A stretch of 64,000 nucleotides of DNA from the NCBI GenBank assembly GCA_947561585.1, contig CANNZV010002301.1, positions 62,001-126,000 on the forward strand. Direction: 5' to 3'. The notes below the pieces were generated by a model. It had not been told where the DNA came from, did no database searches, and worked only from the letters and a program-made list of their open reading frames with translations. The translations under genes were made by a program, and so were the position numbers. Shown one piece after another: positions 12,984 through 24,059 of this stretch (position 1 is its first letter; each line of letters starts with the position of its first letter). Source of the DNA: Caprella mutica (lineage: Eukaryota > Arthropoda > Malacostraca > Amphipoda > Caprellidae).

Positions 12984-13172
12984 AAGTGTGACACACGGAC
13001 AGACGGAAGGACGTGGCTCTTATTAAAGTATAGATATATAACATTATTCAATGCGAACCAATAATTATAACACTCTCGCCGAAAATAAGACAATTTTTTA
13101 GCAAATTAAGGTATACCTATTTTATAGTAAAAAAAGGACAGGCAGATAGACGTGGCTCTTATTATAGTACCT
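12984..13172 (+). repeat. Two fragments of dispersed repeat ending in GGCTCTTATTA
   Basis: Fragments at 12984-13036 (GTGACACACGGACAGACGG, then ACGTGGCTCTTATTAAAGTA) and 13126-13172 (GGACAGGCAGATAGACGTGG, then CTCTTATTATAGTA). Both match the reverse copy at 9432-9513. Confidence 0.55.
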
Positions 13173-14113
13173 AATAATAGAAGATAGATTGAAAGATATA
13201 AACGAGTGATGAAATCTGCATTGTAACAATGTTCGTTGTACTGCCATAGATGTTACTGGGCTCTATACAATCTGTTTATATTGGCTAAATCCAATTATCT
13301 TTAGTGTAAATGACTTCTCTTACTGCCTGCTATACTGAAGCAGGAACTTGAATTTCCTGAATGTGGTTATTCCATTGATAGTTTATTACTAAAAAGGTTA
13401 CATATTTTCAATTGCTTGTACCTATGATGGATAAAAGATTATACACAAGCTTTAAAAGCTTTGAAATAAATAATATATCCATTTAATTTAATTGAAAATA
13501 TGTGTCATGTTGACTCTTCGTAAATTGTATCATTTATAAAATATTCTTTATCTTTAATTTTTTCATTAGCATAGAGCACCCTTATACAATAGGATCAGGG
13601 CCGGTGGCTCTATAGATCTTTGTATGTGTTATAGAAAACACTGAAAAGACATGTAAAGAACTCTATTCAATAAACACTTCTCTTATTCGAACGACGGCCT
13701 CCAATCTGTTTCTACCGCTCATCCATTGACAGTTTTACCCATTTTCAGTTGCGTTTTCGTTTAACAGTTTAGTTTTTGTTATACAGTTGAATGAGAATAT
13801 CTGCACACATTCTTCTCCAATGCTTACCACACGCAGAAGTCCATCGTATTACATCAGAATACAAACTTCCCTGATTTGTGACATTCATCTACCGCACATT
13901 TGATTTCCATTGAAAGGGCTATCACCTTCTTAAAAATATGATATTACTACTATTAGAGGTTATTCATTCTATTGAACACTGTTAACTCTAAAAAATGGAA
14001 GGAATTAGTTTACATATACATACTGTACGCATTTTATTTACAATGAAAAAATTGTGTTGAAGAACTTATTTGTCTCCCCGTATATTAAATTGTATTCATT
14101 TACTATAATGTGA

Positions 14114-14490
14114 CCCTATGAGCTTGGGCCTATGAGCTTGGGCCTATGAGCTTGGGCCTATGTGCTCCTATGAGCTTGGGCCTAGTGGCCCTATGAGCTT
14201 GGGCCTATGTGGCCCTATGAGCTTGGGCCTATGTGGCCCTATGAACTTGGGCCTATGTTGTCCTATGAGCTTGGGCCTATATGGCCCTATGAACTTGGGC
14301 CTATGTGGTCCTATGAGCTTGGGCCTATGTGGTCCTATGAGCTTGGGCCTATATGGCCCTATGAACTTGGGCCTATGTGGTCCTATGAGCTTGGGCCTAT
14401 GTGGCCCTATGAGCTTGGGCCTATGTGGTCCTATGAGCTTGGGCCTATATGGCACTATGAACTTGGGCCTATGTGGTCCTATGAGCTTGT
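14114..14490. repeat. 14-bp to 24-bp minisatellite (CCTATGAGCTTGGG)
   Basis: The left end has a few copies of the 14-bp unit CCTATGAGCTTGGG. From about 14170 the unit becomes 24 bp by addition of CCTATGTGGC or CCTATGTGGT. The 24-bp length is divisible by three and free of stops in several frames. That explains open frames on both strands (14160-14492, 14207-14563, 14455-14168), none with a real protein signature. Confidence 0.9.
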
Positions 14491-15078
14491 GATAGCTTTT
14501 CCTAAAAAAACACTAAAAATCTACACAAGAGACACGGTTAAAATCCCAACTAACATTCCATGATAGGTAACCTTCCAAATAAGAATAAATAATAAATAAA
14601 CTTTTTTGAAAAAAAATTGTTTCATGATGCATAATAACAACGACACAATAGTTGTATTTTACTAAATTTCTAATATATGTTACACAATTAATGAATACTT
14701 TTTTCAACATAATATGTCCCTATAAAGGAGGAATATGGTTTTCAAATAGAATATGTACTGTCATCTTAATGTTTCATTAATAAAATCATCTTTATTTTAA
14801 TTTAGAATAATTTAAAACTGATATGTCTTAATTCCTTAGGAATAGATTGACCATCATTAATTACAATCTAATATACTTTAATATTAAATTTTTATTATAC
14901 AACCGAAGACATGCAATGATAATAAGAAGGTATATTTCTTCTTCAAAAGACTGGAACATCTGGATTGATAGATTCATATTTTGTATAGTTTGGATATCTT
15001 CCTTTTTACCATCTCATCTACCAATAAGAATTAAGAAAAAAAACGGATAATGGTTGTGACCTATGAATTAATAGAGAA

Positions 15079-15344
15079 CAGTGAAACTTGCGATGCTTGA
15101 AGTATTGGTACCTTATTTAAGTCAGGGCCACTTCATATCTCAGGGACACTGATAGTTTTCTATGATTAAAATCTTTGATAAATACTATTGGTCTTTGATG
15201 GATAGCCATGACGAGATTCTTGATGTCATTTTCTATAATTTAAACATAGAAAATACTTAATAACTCAGGTGCATTTCATAACTCAGGTCCTTCATTGCTC
15301 GAGTTCTTCATAACGAAGAACTTCATAACTCAGGGGTTTTAGTG
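15079..15344. mobile_element. pogo-like MITE, family B (copy 1)
   Basis: Foldback element bounded by CAGTGAAACTTGCGATGCTT on the left and the complement of ACTTCATAACTCAGGGGTTT on the right. Internal inverted arms contain TCATAACTCAGG and GTTTTCTATGATTAAAATCT / TTTTCTATAATTTAAACATA. CAGT-type ends with a following ACYCC are typical of pogo/Tigger-like elements. A second copy is at 59736-59972. Confidence 0.65.
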
Positions 15345-15429
15345 TATTTGTAACAACAAAGTCACAGCAGTCAAAGAGAATAGGCAGACTATACTGTCTT
15401 CCTCAGAGCAACAATCTCAGCTGACTCTG

Positions 15430-15660
15430 ATTCAGTTCGGCATGATGAACAGTGAAGGTAGGTATTCTCCTGTACAAACAAACATCAATTGCCAGGCTGA
15501 TTTATGGCCACCGCCGCAAATGTATTCAAAATCAGCGAATGGATCCACGCTCTTCCTCCTGAAAACAGACGAATTATTGACTTTGGCTGCCTGCCTCCAA
15601 ACGAAATTCGGTTTCTGCTCCAGAAGTTTATGTGACAAGCACACGTGGTTTATTTAGGAA
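15430..15660. other. GC-raised island open on both strands, unidentified
   Basis: A ~230-bp block clearly less AT-rich than its flanks. It is open on + (15442-15657, starting ATGATGAACAGTG) and on - (15644-15432). A GTAGGT donor-like site follows GAACAGTGAAG at about 15456. Neither translation (71 and 70 codons) resembles a family I know. It could be a short 5' exon, a conserved element or a repeat remnant. Confidence 0.25.
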
Positions 15661-15983
15661 GAATTATGAAGTTTATACATGGGATGTTGATGGAGGTTTA
15701 TCATGAATGTTTGGGGGAGCAAAATTAGTGACTATATGTAATTGTTAAACTGGTAGTTATTTAATGCTCTGTCTTATTAATATAGGAACTTATGTTATTA
15801 GAATTAATTTTCAACTGATTTATATAAAAAAAAGTTAGATTTAAAAAAAAATCATGATATTGACTATTGCATACAATGAAACAAATGGTAATACTTTGAA
15901 TATTCTATATTTCTTATTCTGTACCAGAGGAATATCAAAGACAAATTTACATGTTAGTTCATATAAATATTGAATTTTAATTA

Positions 15984-16229
15984 TTGAAATGCAATCAACA
16001 ATCCAATCGTATTTCCTTTATAAAAAAACACTATAAATCAATTCCATTTCCAGTAGAAGATGCTACATATATGCATAGAATTTCCTTAGCGAGGCAGTTT
16101 GATCAGAAAGAATTTCAATTCCCAACTGACATGGAAGAGGGGAGCAATATTGTGGCTTCCTTTGGTAAGTCTTTTATTGCTAACAAGAAATGGAATGTCT
16201 TTGACACAGACAAGCTCGATGAGAACTGA
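15984..16229 (+). other. Unidentified 81-codon open frame with internal splice donor-like site
   Basis: The frame begins without an ATG (first codon TTG) and is polar rather than AT-hydrophobic. It includes the word FQFPTDMEEGSNIVASF, immediately followed by G and a GTAAGT donor-like site at 16165. An acceptor-like ...TTAGCGAGGCAG lies at about 16097. No family is recognised. It could be a real internal exon of an unknown transcript or chance. Confidence 0.2.
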
Positions 16230-16762
16230 CTGCTAGCTAGGCGACGTGTTACCTATAAAAGAGCTCATTGATTATTTACTGTCAGTGAATGCAAATTATA
16301 TGTGATTGAATTGTGACAATGAAATACAGAACTTACTATTATCATGATTAAGCGAATGTAGAAGATTTAAAAAAAGGATATACAGAGACAGATAAAATAT
16401 AAATTTTTATCAGCATAGTGATATTTATATCTAAATAATAGGTACATTAAATGATTGTAATGAAAATTGTCCACTGTAAACACCAATGTAATTATCAAGC
16501 AAAATATAAAATGATAAGAGACCGGAATTATCTTGAGGTCACAAAGGATCATCACAGAGGGGTTGTAATTGCTCATGTAAATCTTCAGTGCTTTTATGAT
16601 GGTGTTATGTCCACACTCCCCTCATATCTAGATCTTATCTTCTCAAATTATAGCCTGTAGGTATAATGTCAGGTGAATGAACCGTCGCAAGGACTGTAGG
16701 AACGAAACACGAACGCTTGGGGGATTTTGTGTTACCGTACAGCTACACTGAAAGAATATTGC

Positions 16763-16919
16763 GAGTCAGTCTGACTCATTAGTTGAGTCAAGGCTGGCAA
16801 AACTTCAAACTTGGAGACTTTTTCTTGATTGACTCTACCTGAGTCAATCTGATTATGAATTAAGAGTCAATATGACTCTTGTTTTTAAGTTAAACATTAG
16901 GATGAGTCAAATTGACTCA
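16763..16919. promoter_or_regulatory. Cluster of AP-1-type TGASTCA sites in perfect dyads
   Basis: Five exact TGAGTCA/TGACTCA heptamers lie at 16772, 16784, 16840, 16903 and 16913. Half-sites form four perfect inverted pairs: GAGTCAG-T-CTGACTC (16763-16777), GATTGACTC-5-GAGTCAATC (16827-16849), AAGAGTCA-ATA-TGACTCTT (16862-16880) and TGAGTCAA-A-TTGACTCA (16903-16919). TGASTCA is the known recognition sequence of bZIP AP-1 factors. Binding here is inference. A decayed foldback transposon is an alternative. Confidence 0.4.
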
Positions 16920-17477
16920 CATTTTTGAGCCAGTTTTGAGACAAACTGAAGACTCTAATTTTGATTCGGTTAATTATTATTACTATTTCATATACCGCAC
17001 CTCATTTTTGCACTTCAAAAGTTCATTTGCATACATAATTATTTTTTCCCAATTGATTCGTTTTGTGATATAAATTGGGGTTCAATTCACAATAATCGAT
17101 TTTGAATATTTTTGCATCTTGAATATATCATATATTGAAAAATAAATCAGTTCTCCATTGTATCTCTAATGCTTCATACAAAAATTCTTTACAGTTTTTA
17201 AGAGTTTTAGATGCAACCACCCATTTCTTCGAATAAAATGAAAGGAAAAGAGTTGAGCTTATCTGAGAGAACATGTTATAAACCAAGCTTCATACCTCCT
17301 ACCTTATGCACCATCTTTTACCGCTCTTTTTAAGTTAACAAGATGAACAACAACCATTAGCTTTTATAGCGTAAAAATAAAAGATTCATAGTGAGGTATG
17401 GAGATGGAGTGCCTTTGGAGACCAACTCGTTGATGTTCATTTTATATTGCCCTAAATCTTCTACTCGCATGTTTGAA

Positions 17478-18106
17478 TTCAAGCAGTAAAGCAATGTGAC
17501 TATTTGTGTCTTTGAAAATCAAGCAATACGACTATTTGTGACTTTGAAAATCAAGCAATGTGACTATTTGTGACTTTGAAATCAAGCAATGTGACTATTT
17601 GTGACTTTGAAATCAAGCAATGTGACTATTTGTGTCTTTGAAATTCAAGCAATACGACTATTTGTGCCTTTGAAAATCAAGCAATGTGACTGTTTGTGAC
17701 TTTGAAATCAAGCAATGTGACTATTTGTGACTTTGAAAATCTAGCAATGTGACTATTTGTGACTTTGAAACCGAGCAATGTGACTATTTGTGACTTTGAA
17801 AATCAAGCAATATGACTATTTGTGCCTTTGAAAATCAAGCAATGTGACTATTTGTGTCTTTGAAAATCAAGCAATGTGACTATTTGTGTCTTTGAAATCA
17901 AGCAATGTGACTATTTGTGCCTTTGAAAATCTAGCAATGTGACTATTTGTGACTTTGAAAATCAAGCAATGTGACTATTTGTGTCTTTGAAATCAAGCAA
18001 TACGACTATTTGTGTCTTTGAAATCAAGCAATGTGACTATTTGTGTCTTTGAAATCAAGCAATATGACTATTTGTGTCTTTGAAATCAAGCAACGTGATT
18101 ATTTGT
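17478..18106. repeat. 31-32 bp minisatellite (GCAATGTGACTATTTGTG)
   Basis: About twenty copies of CAAGCAATGTGACTATTTGT followed by GACTTTGAAAAT. Main variants are GTGTC/GTGCC/GTGAC and one A more or less before TCAAG, so the unit alternates between 31 and 32 bp. Confidence 0.9.
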
Positions 18107-18699
18107 GTTGAAAAAGTTATTTAGAAATCAATTATTAACACTATTTCCAAAGGTTATGGAAAACCTGAATTGTATTTCATAAATTTTAAAAGTTTTCCGA
18201 ATAAACACGAATTTAGACATGTAGGACGTAAGTTTTCAGTTCATCAGTGGTGCGTGGACATAAAAATGACTATTATAGTTAAAAACGTTTTTGAAAGACG
18301 AGTGATGTAAAAAATGAGCTACAAGTTAAATAATATCCAACACAATTGTTATATAAAAATCTATTTTTGAAAAATATTCTTGCATAACATGATACTCTGC
18401 TTACAAATACAATAATTGAGGGTCAGACTGTGTACCATTAAATAAGTTGATGCATAGTCATGTGCCTCATTCATGTCATAGGAAACTGTTCAGGATCTGC
18501 TATACATGTCCTTACTAATCCAATCATCTTAATAGATGATCACTTAGAGTCACCTGATGTAGTATGTTTATTGTACCATGTCAACCTTTGGACCATTGTC
18601 TAGACTATGCTATAGCCTTGCTACAGTATACTCTATATTTACTTACTGGGGGATATATACTTTTATAGTTCACTATAGTAGAACTTTTCTATAGTGAAC

Positions 18700-18999
18700 T
18701 TCTCTATAGTTTAATCATCCATAATTAACTCCTCTATAGTGAATCCTCTATTAGGAACTCCTCTATAGTGAACTCCTCTATAGTGTCCTCTATAGTGAAC
18801 TCCTCTATAGTGTCCTCTATAGTGAACTCCTCTATAGTGAACTCCTCTATAGTGAACTCCTCTATAGTGAACTCCTCTATAGTGAACTCCTCTATAGTGA
18901 ACTCCTCTATAGTGAACTACTCTATAGTGAACTCCTCTATAGTGAACTCCTCTATAGTGAACTCCTCTATAGTGTCCTCTATAGTGTCCTCTATAGTAA
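18700..18999. repeat. 15-bp satellite GAACTCCTCTATAGT
   Basis: Tandem copies of the terminal inverted repeat segment of the surrounding pogo-like element. The 15-bp unit gives a spurious open frame (18768-19151). Confidence 0.9.
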
Positions 19000-19002
19000 G
19001 AG

Positions 19003-19133
19003 AACTACCTCAAATGTTGAACAAACTTTCTTTAGTCTGCCTTAAAATGGTCATCAGTTTTCTAAAACTGATGACCATTCAAGGCAGACTAAAGAAATTT
19101 TGTTCACTATACGGTGTAGTTCTCTTACTCAGG
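19003..19133. repeat. Long near-perfect hairpin inside the MITE
   Basis: Arms pair around 19066. TTTAGTCTGCCTT and AATGGTCATCAGTTTT on the left are matched by AAAACTGATGACCATT and AAGGCAGACTAAAG on the right. The AGAACTAC ends pair with GTAGTTCT further out. A transcript would form a stem of roughly 55-60 bp, a plausible hpRNA/siRNA source. Confidence 0.75.
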
Positions 19134-19156
19134 ACTCTACATTCACTATAGAGTAT

Positions 19157-20310
19157 AAATGATATAGAATTTCCAATATTTTTAATGGGATATTAATAAA
19201 TAATCATATTCATCAGATATCGTTTGTTTCTACAGGGATCTTTTGAAGAAGAAAAAGAAAGAAATTGTGATTAATTTGATAGCTTTTCAATGGTTATTGA
19301 ACATTAAATAGAAAAGAGAACTGAATGCAATTAAAAATAAATGTATAGAATAAAGCAACAGGAAAATTTCTACTATCTGAAAGATGTTTATTAAAATATT
19401 TGATTATAAGTCGATGATCAATGTAATATTGTTACTGAATTATCGATATTTTTTTCATATATTTCCTTTTCAGACAATGAGCAATTACCTCATTTCAAAT
19501 TTTGATATAGTTCAATATATAGGATATTATTAAGAATTAGATAAAAACATGATAAACTATTAGATATAATAATTTTTCTGATATTAATTCCGATAAAAAA
19601 ATATTTCATTTATTCGTTTTATTTGTCTGGACACGCAAGTAGAAATTACAGAGTTATGCTATAATCCTTTCTATTATACCACGTAGATAGAATAAAGTAA
19701 TTCTTGATGAATATTGCTACAGAATCTCTTTGTAATTAATATTCTATAATTATTTCCTATGTATGAAGCTGACTATCATTCAATAATTAATTTCCATATC
19801 AACATAAAGAAAAAAATCTAAGGAAAGAATTTCTATTGAAGTAATTAATCAAGTCATTTAAATATAACATTTTACAAGTGACTTTTACTGAATTGTTTAT
19901 TTAGATGTGAATTTTGCTATATTGATCGAGGTTTTTTCTTCATTTATATTTAATTAGATTTTTGTATTGAAATTGAATATTTTATTAAGAAATATCATAG
20001 TACTTGGACACTTAAGTACTCTAACGGTAGCTACTCGGAATGCGTGCTTAACAAAAAAATCAAATTGGTTCGTAATCTTGGTTAAAACCCACTTTGCAAG
20101 TACTGTCCGGTAATAGATTCCAAGACCCTATTAACTGGTAAAATTCCATTCTTTCCTATGCATTTATATATAAAAAAAAACTTCAATTGTCATTAGATAA
20201 TTCATTTAAAGGTGATTATTAAATCTCAGAGAATTTGTTTTGATAATCCACTTGAAAGTTCAAAAAAAAAAAAAAAACGAAGAAGCTTAAATTTACCTTA
20301 CTGAATAATT
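19157..20310. other. AT-rich spacer, nothing recognised
   Basis: No frames, repeats or sites that I can support. Confidence 0.5.
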
Positions 20311-20644
20311 AAATATTAAATATATTGATGCATTTCAACCATTCTATACATACATATCAATTTATATATACAGATTGTTCTGAATAATCATCTATCAAAT
20401 ATATTGCATGATACATAATTTATACTCTGTTCTAGCATATTTTTTACATTTCAATTGATATAAGCAGATTGTTCTGAATAATCATCTATTAAATATATTG
20501 CATGATACATAATTTATACTCTGTTCTAGCATATTTTTTACATTTCGATTGATATAAGCAGATTGTTCTGAAAGATCATCTATTAAATACATCGATGCAT
20601 TCACACAATTCTACACTATTCAATACATTTCGATTGATACAAGT
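20311..20644. repeat. 94-bp tandem repeat, three full copies
   Basis: Units start with CAGATTGTTCTGAATAATCA at 20371, 20465 and 20559, exactly 94 bp apart. Copies 1 and 2 are almost identical and copy 3 is diverged. A degraded unit without the start lies at 20311-20370. Confidence 0.85.
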
Positions 20645-20878
20645 GTTTCCCTTTAAAGACTATAATATCTTTTCTTTTTCTGAGACCTAATTGTGCGGAG
20701 GTAAAAACACGCCTCCCTTATCTTAGCCAACCGGGAACTTTTTTATTCGCAACTGCTTTAGAATGTTTAGAATTGTTGCAATGAATTTTAGAGGTGTGGA
20801 AAGTGATAGTGTGGAGAGATTGTAGAGGAATGAAGGGTCTGCTTCTATTGCCAGGTAGTAATGATACTTGGGGGCAAC

Positions 20879-21669
20879 TTTGCTTCGATATGGTTACAAC
20901 ATTGCAATATTGCTACGAGATTGCTACAACATGCTGTAACAACATTGCTTCGATGTTGTAACAACATTGCCTCGATGTTGTAACAACATTGCCTCGATGT
21001 TGTAACAACATTGCCTCGATGTTGTAACAACATTGCCTCGATATTGTAACAACATTGCCTCGATGTTGTAGCAACATTGTCTCAATATTGTATCAACATT
21101 GCCTCAATATTGTAACAACATTGGTTCGATGTTGTAACAACATTGTCTCAATATTGTATCAACATTGCCTCAATATTGTAACAACATTGGTTCGATGTTG
21201 TAACAACATTGTCTCAATATTGTATCAACATTGCCTCAATATTGTAACAACATTGGTTCGATGTTGTAACAACATTATCTCAATATTGTATCAACATTGG
21301 TTCGATGTTGTAACAACATTGTCTCGATATTGCTACAACATTGCCCAAATATTGCTACAACATTACCAATATTGTTACAACATTATCTCGATATTACTAC
21401 AACATTGCCCAAATATTGCTACAACATTACCAATATTGTTACAACATTGTCTCGATATTGCTACAACATTGCCCAAATATTGCTACAACATTACCAATAT
21501 TGTTACAACATTGTCTCGATATTGCTACAACATTGCCCAAATATTGCTACAACATTACCAATATTGTTACAACATTGTCTCGATATTGCTACAACATTGC
21601 CCAAATATTGCTACAACATTACCAATATTGTTACAACATTATTTCGATATTGCTACAACATTACCAATA
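20879..21669. repeat. 22-bp minisatellite with two successive higher-order repeats
   Basis: Monomer CAACATTGCCTCGATGTTGT plus AA. From about 21072 monomers are organised as a 66-bp trimer (variants GTCTCAATATTGTAT, GCCTCAATATTGTAA, GGTTCGATGTTGTAA), about three and a half copies. From about 21314 a second trimer of 22+22+20 bp takes over (GTCTCGATATTGCTA, GCCCAAATATTGCTA, ACCAATATTGTTA), five copies. Open frames of 95-216 codons here are satellite translations. Confidence 0.9.
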
Positions 21670-21937
21670 AATGTAGGTACAATTTTATGGATATTTTGTC
21701 ACTAGAAACAACGCTACACCTCCAGTTTCTGGTGAATACATTTACAATTATTGATTGAAATAATAAAAAAAATATTTCAACCGAAATATTATTAGTTAAC
21801 TGTGTCAGTTCATTTTCAATGCATCTTTAAAGTTAAATATAAAACTAATGAATTAATTAAGGTTCTCGTATTCTCCAATTTTGAGCCCAGTATTTATCTC
21901 AGTATAGATACGTTTATTTTTTCAATATATTTTTTAT

Positions 21938-22307
21938 CAGAGTACATTTATTATATTTCGGTACATTAATTTTATTTCTGTACATTTGTAATACTTCAGT
22001 ACATTTATTATACTTCGATAAATTTATAATACTTCAGTACATATTTTTCAACTAAGTACGTTTTTTCATTTCAGTACATTTATTTCATTTCAGTACATTT
22101 TTTATACGTACTCTAGTACATTTATAATACTTCAGTACATTTTTTAACTAAGTACGTTTTTTCATTTCAGTACATTTATTTCATTTCAGTACATTTATTA
22201 TACTTTAGTACATTTATTAAACATACATTTTTCGGTACATTTTTCAATTAAGTACATTTTTTTTCATTTCAGTACATATATTTTGTTTCAGTACATATAT
22301 TAAACAT
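21938..22307. repeat. Irregular tandem repeat of TTCAGTACATTTATT
   Basis: About fifteen loosely spaced copies (15-25 bp) of CAGTACATTTATTATACTTC. Local duplications include TAAGTACGTTTTTTCATTTC twice. Confidence 0.8.
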
Positions 22308-22675
22308 AAGACTTCTCCAATGATTTTAAAAGTTCCGAATTAACATAACTCATAAACAGAACGATATATTCAACAATGGAGAAATCAACAAGGGAAGTGA
22401 ACTTCAATTTGATAATTTGTTTCTAATGACCGAACTTTGTTCACGAGTATTTATAACTATTGAAAACTTTAGCCGTTTATCATTATTTGTCATCATTCCT
22501 TCGACTTATGACGTCATGAAATGGTTTATACGGAGAAAAATATTAAACTTAATTGAAACTATATTTACAGTATGTCAGTTTATGGATCGAAAAAAACGTA
22601 CGTATTATGACTTGGTATAATTTTTTTAGAAGTAGTATTTTTATAACCATTTATTCACATCAATGTATCGTCTTA

Positions 22676-22815
22676 GGGTAATGTCACACTAGCGTTTTCA
22701 CAGCGTTTTTAACTCTAAGAAAGTTATTGTCAAACCCATTTTATATGTATATCGATGTTATGCGACGTTTTTGGAGCGTTTTCAACCCTCCAAAAACGTT
22801 CGTGTGACAGTTCCC
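22676..22815. mobile_element. PIF/Harbinger-like MITE, 140 bp
   Basis: Flanked by TTA on both sides (22673-22675 and 22816-22818). Terminal inverted repeats are GGGTAATGTCACACTAGCGT against the complement of ACGTTCGTGTGACAGTTCCC, with internal GCGTTTT / AAAACG pairs. A TTA target duplication with GGG ends is typical of PIF/Harbinger derivatives. Confidence 0.75.
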
Positions 22816-23097
22816 TTATTTGATTTCAACTTTTGAATGAAATTTTACCTGAAATACAACTGTATTAAATACTATTTATACTATATTTTTATATTATGAA
22901 TCATAATCATAGAGTTATGATATACACTAGAGAGAGGAAGTGTTGCAGCGATTGCAGGACGGTGAGAACGACTCTGTAAAACCTTAATTTTTTTCAGACA
23001 TATCATTACTCCATGGATCAGAAGCCAGATTGCCAGTCACGTGACCCCAAAATGCATAATTAATCGTCCTGCAAGACGCAATATAAAGGCTGCTTCG

Positions 23098-23292
23098 CAC
23101 ATGACAGGGATCCGTCCGGGACGTCACCGGTCAGTAATTTTTTATCACTGCGAGGAGCCGGTACTGTGTGAATATGTCCGTTGAAATTAATGTAACGATA
23201 TATTTTTTCACTGACACTGAATCACTGAGAGGAGAGTGACGGAGACGGACCGAGGACGTGCCGGATGGATCCCTGACATGTGTGAAACAGCC
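23098..23292. mobile_element. MITE with TTAA/TAA flanks (copy 2)
   Basis: Terminal inverted repeats GGCTGCTTCGCACATGACAG and the complement of CTGACATGTGTGAAACAGCC. The interior matches the copy at 8240-8444 (GGAGAGTGACGGAGACGGAC, ATATATTTTTTCACTGA) but in reverse orientation. Flanks are TAAA on the left and TTAA on the right. Confidence 0.75.
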
Positions 23293-23402
23293 TTAATTTT
23301 GGTTACTGGCTCAGCACTTAATCATAATGTCAATTTCCAATTTCTTCAACTATTTTATATATTATGTAGGTATCAGTGCTACGATCTGGTTTGAAATATC
23401 TA

Positions 23403-23680
23403 TCTATACTAATAATTTCCCTCGTGTGATTATTTATTAATTTGTTGTCAGCTTTTACTTGACGGGTATTAAACATGAAGAATGTAACTATGATACGCAC
23501 GGGAATATTGACATGATATTTGAATTGTTTTTATTCAGTTTTTGTGTGTATTTTATCTATAAAATATAGTATCAGCTTTTGCAGAAAAATAAATTTTAAT
23601 TGAGTTAACTGAAAGAACCTAATAACGGGTAATAAATTACTATTGAAGACCTGTTATTTTTAAAGGGGCAAGTACACTAG
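23403..23680 (+). mobile_element. Non-autonomous Helitron-like copy (+ strand)
   Basis: The 5' end TCTATACTAATAATTTCC follows host A (23402). The 3' end AGTACACTAG precedes host T (23681). The subterminal hairpin is partly decayed (GACCTGTTATTTTTAAAGGG). The body carries ACGGGTATTAAACATGAAGA, shared by all copies. Confidence 0.85.
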
Positions 23681-24059
23681 TTGATGCATAATTTGAAAAC
23701 TGATTGACTTAAGCTGCTGAAACTTCGTAAGTTTCATTGTGTGTGTCGTATTTGTTTATCGTATAAATATCATTAGAAAAAGGCAACATTATTTATTCTT
23801 TGATAAAGTGCGTCTGTGGATCCCGAGTGACATACAACGGCTGCTGTGTCACATTTTGCGTCACACTAATAACATCTCTTATAGGATCATATTAGCTATT
23901 TCTTGCTGTAAATAAAACATGAGATCTACATTTTCGTAATGGTAAATGAATAAAAACAATATAAGTGGCATTATATTATTTGCTTTCGCTTAAATAGGTT
24001 TCAAACTATAAAAATCTACTCGAGTCAAGTTTTAAAAAGCAAAAAGTTATTTCTCATCT

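Larger units (their letters stand above)
8678..14113. other. Non-coding stretch with possible regulatory islands
   Basis: No gene recognised. Open frames at 9257-9508 (-), 11694-11951 (-), 12012-12212 (-) and 12413-12727 (-) lack any family signature. The first overlaps a dispersed repeat. A short ACCCACGAAAAGTG / GGTCACCCTGTATA word at about 8785-8818 resembles a common insect transposon end. Two homeodomain-motif-rich islands are listed separately. Confidence 0.5.
18664..19156. mobile_element. pogo-like MITE, family A (copy 1) with satellite-expanded left end
   Basis: The right half (19000-19153) is a normal family A element, with a strong central hairpin and the terminal sequence TTCACTATAGAG. 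The left terminal repeat is replaced by about 18 tandem copies of its 15-bp segment GAACTCCTCTATAGT (18690-18999), some shortened to 12 bp (TCCTCTATAGTG). Other copies lie at 28121, 35105, 51935 and 58132. Confidence 0.8.

Noticed and set aside
14160..14563. Gly/Pro/Leu-rich repeat protein resembling a structural protein
   Set aside because: The 24-bp unit is open in two + frames and one - frame. No signal peptide or flanking coding sequence.
18768..19151. 127-codon frame with NSSIV repeats
   Set aside because: 15-bp satellite translation running into the MITE hairpin.
20845..21758. 216-codon and shorter frames rich in CYNI/QHC words
   Set aside because: Translations of the 22-bp array, overlapping in several frames.
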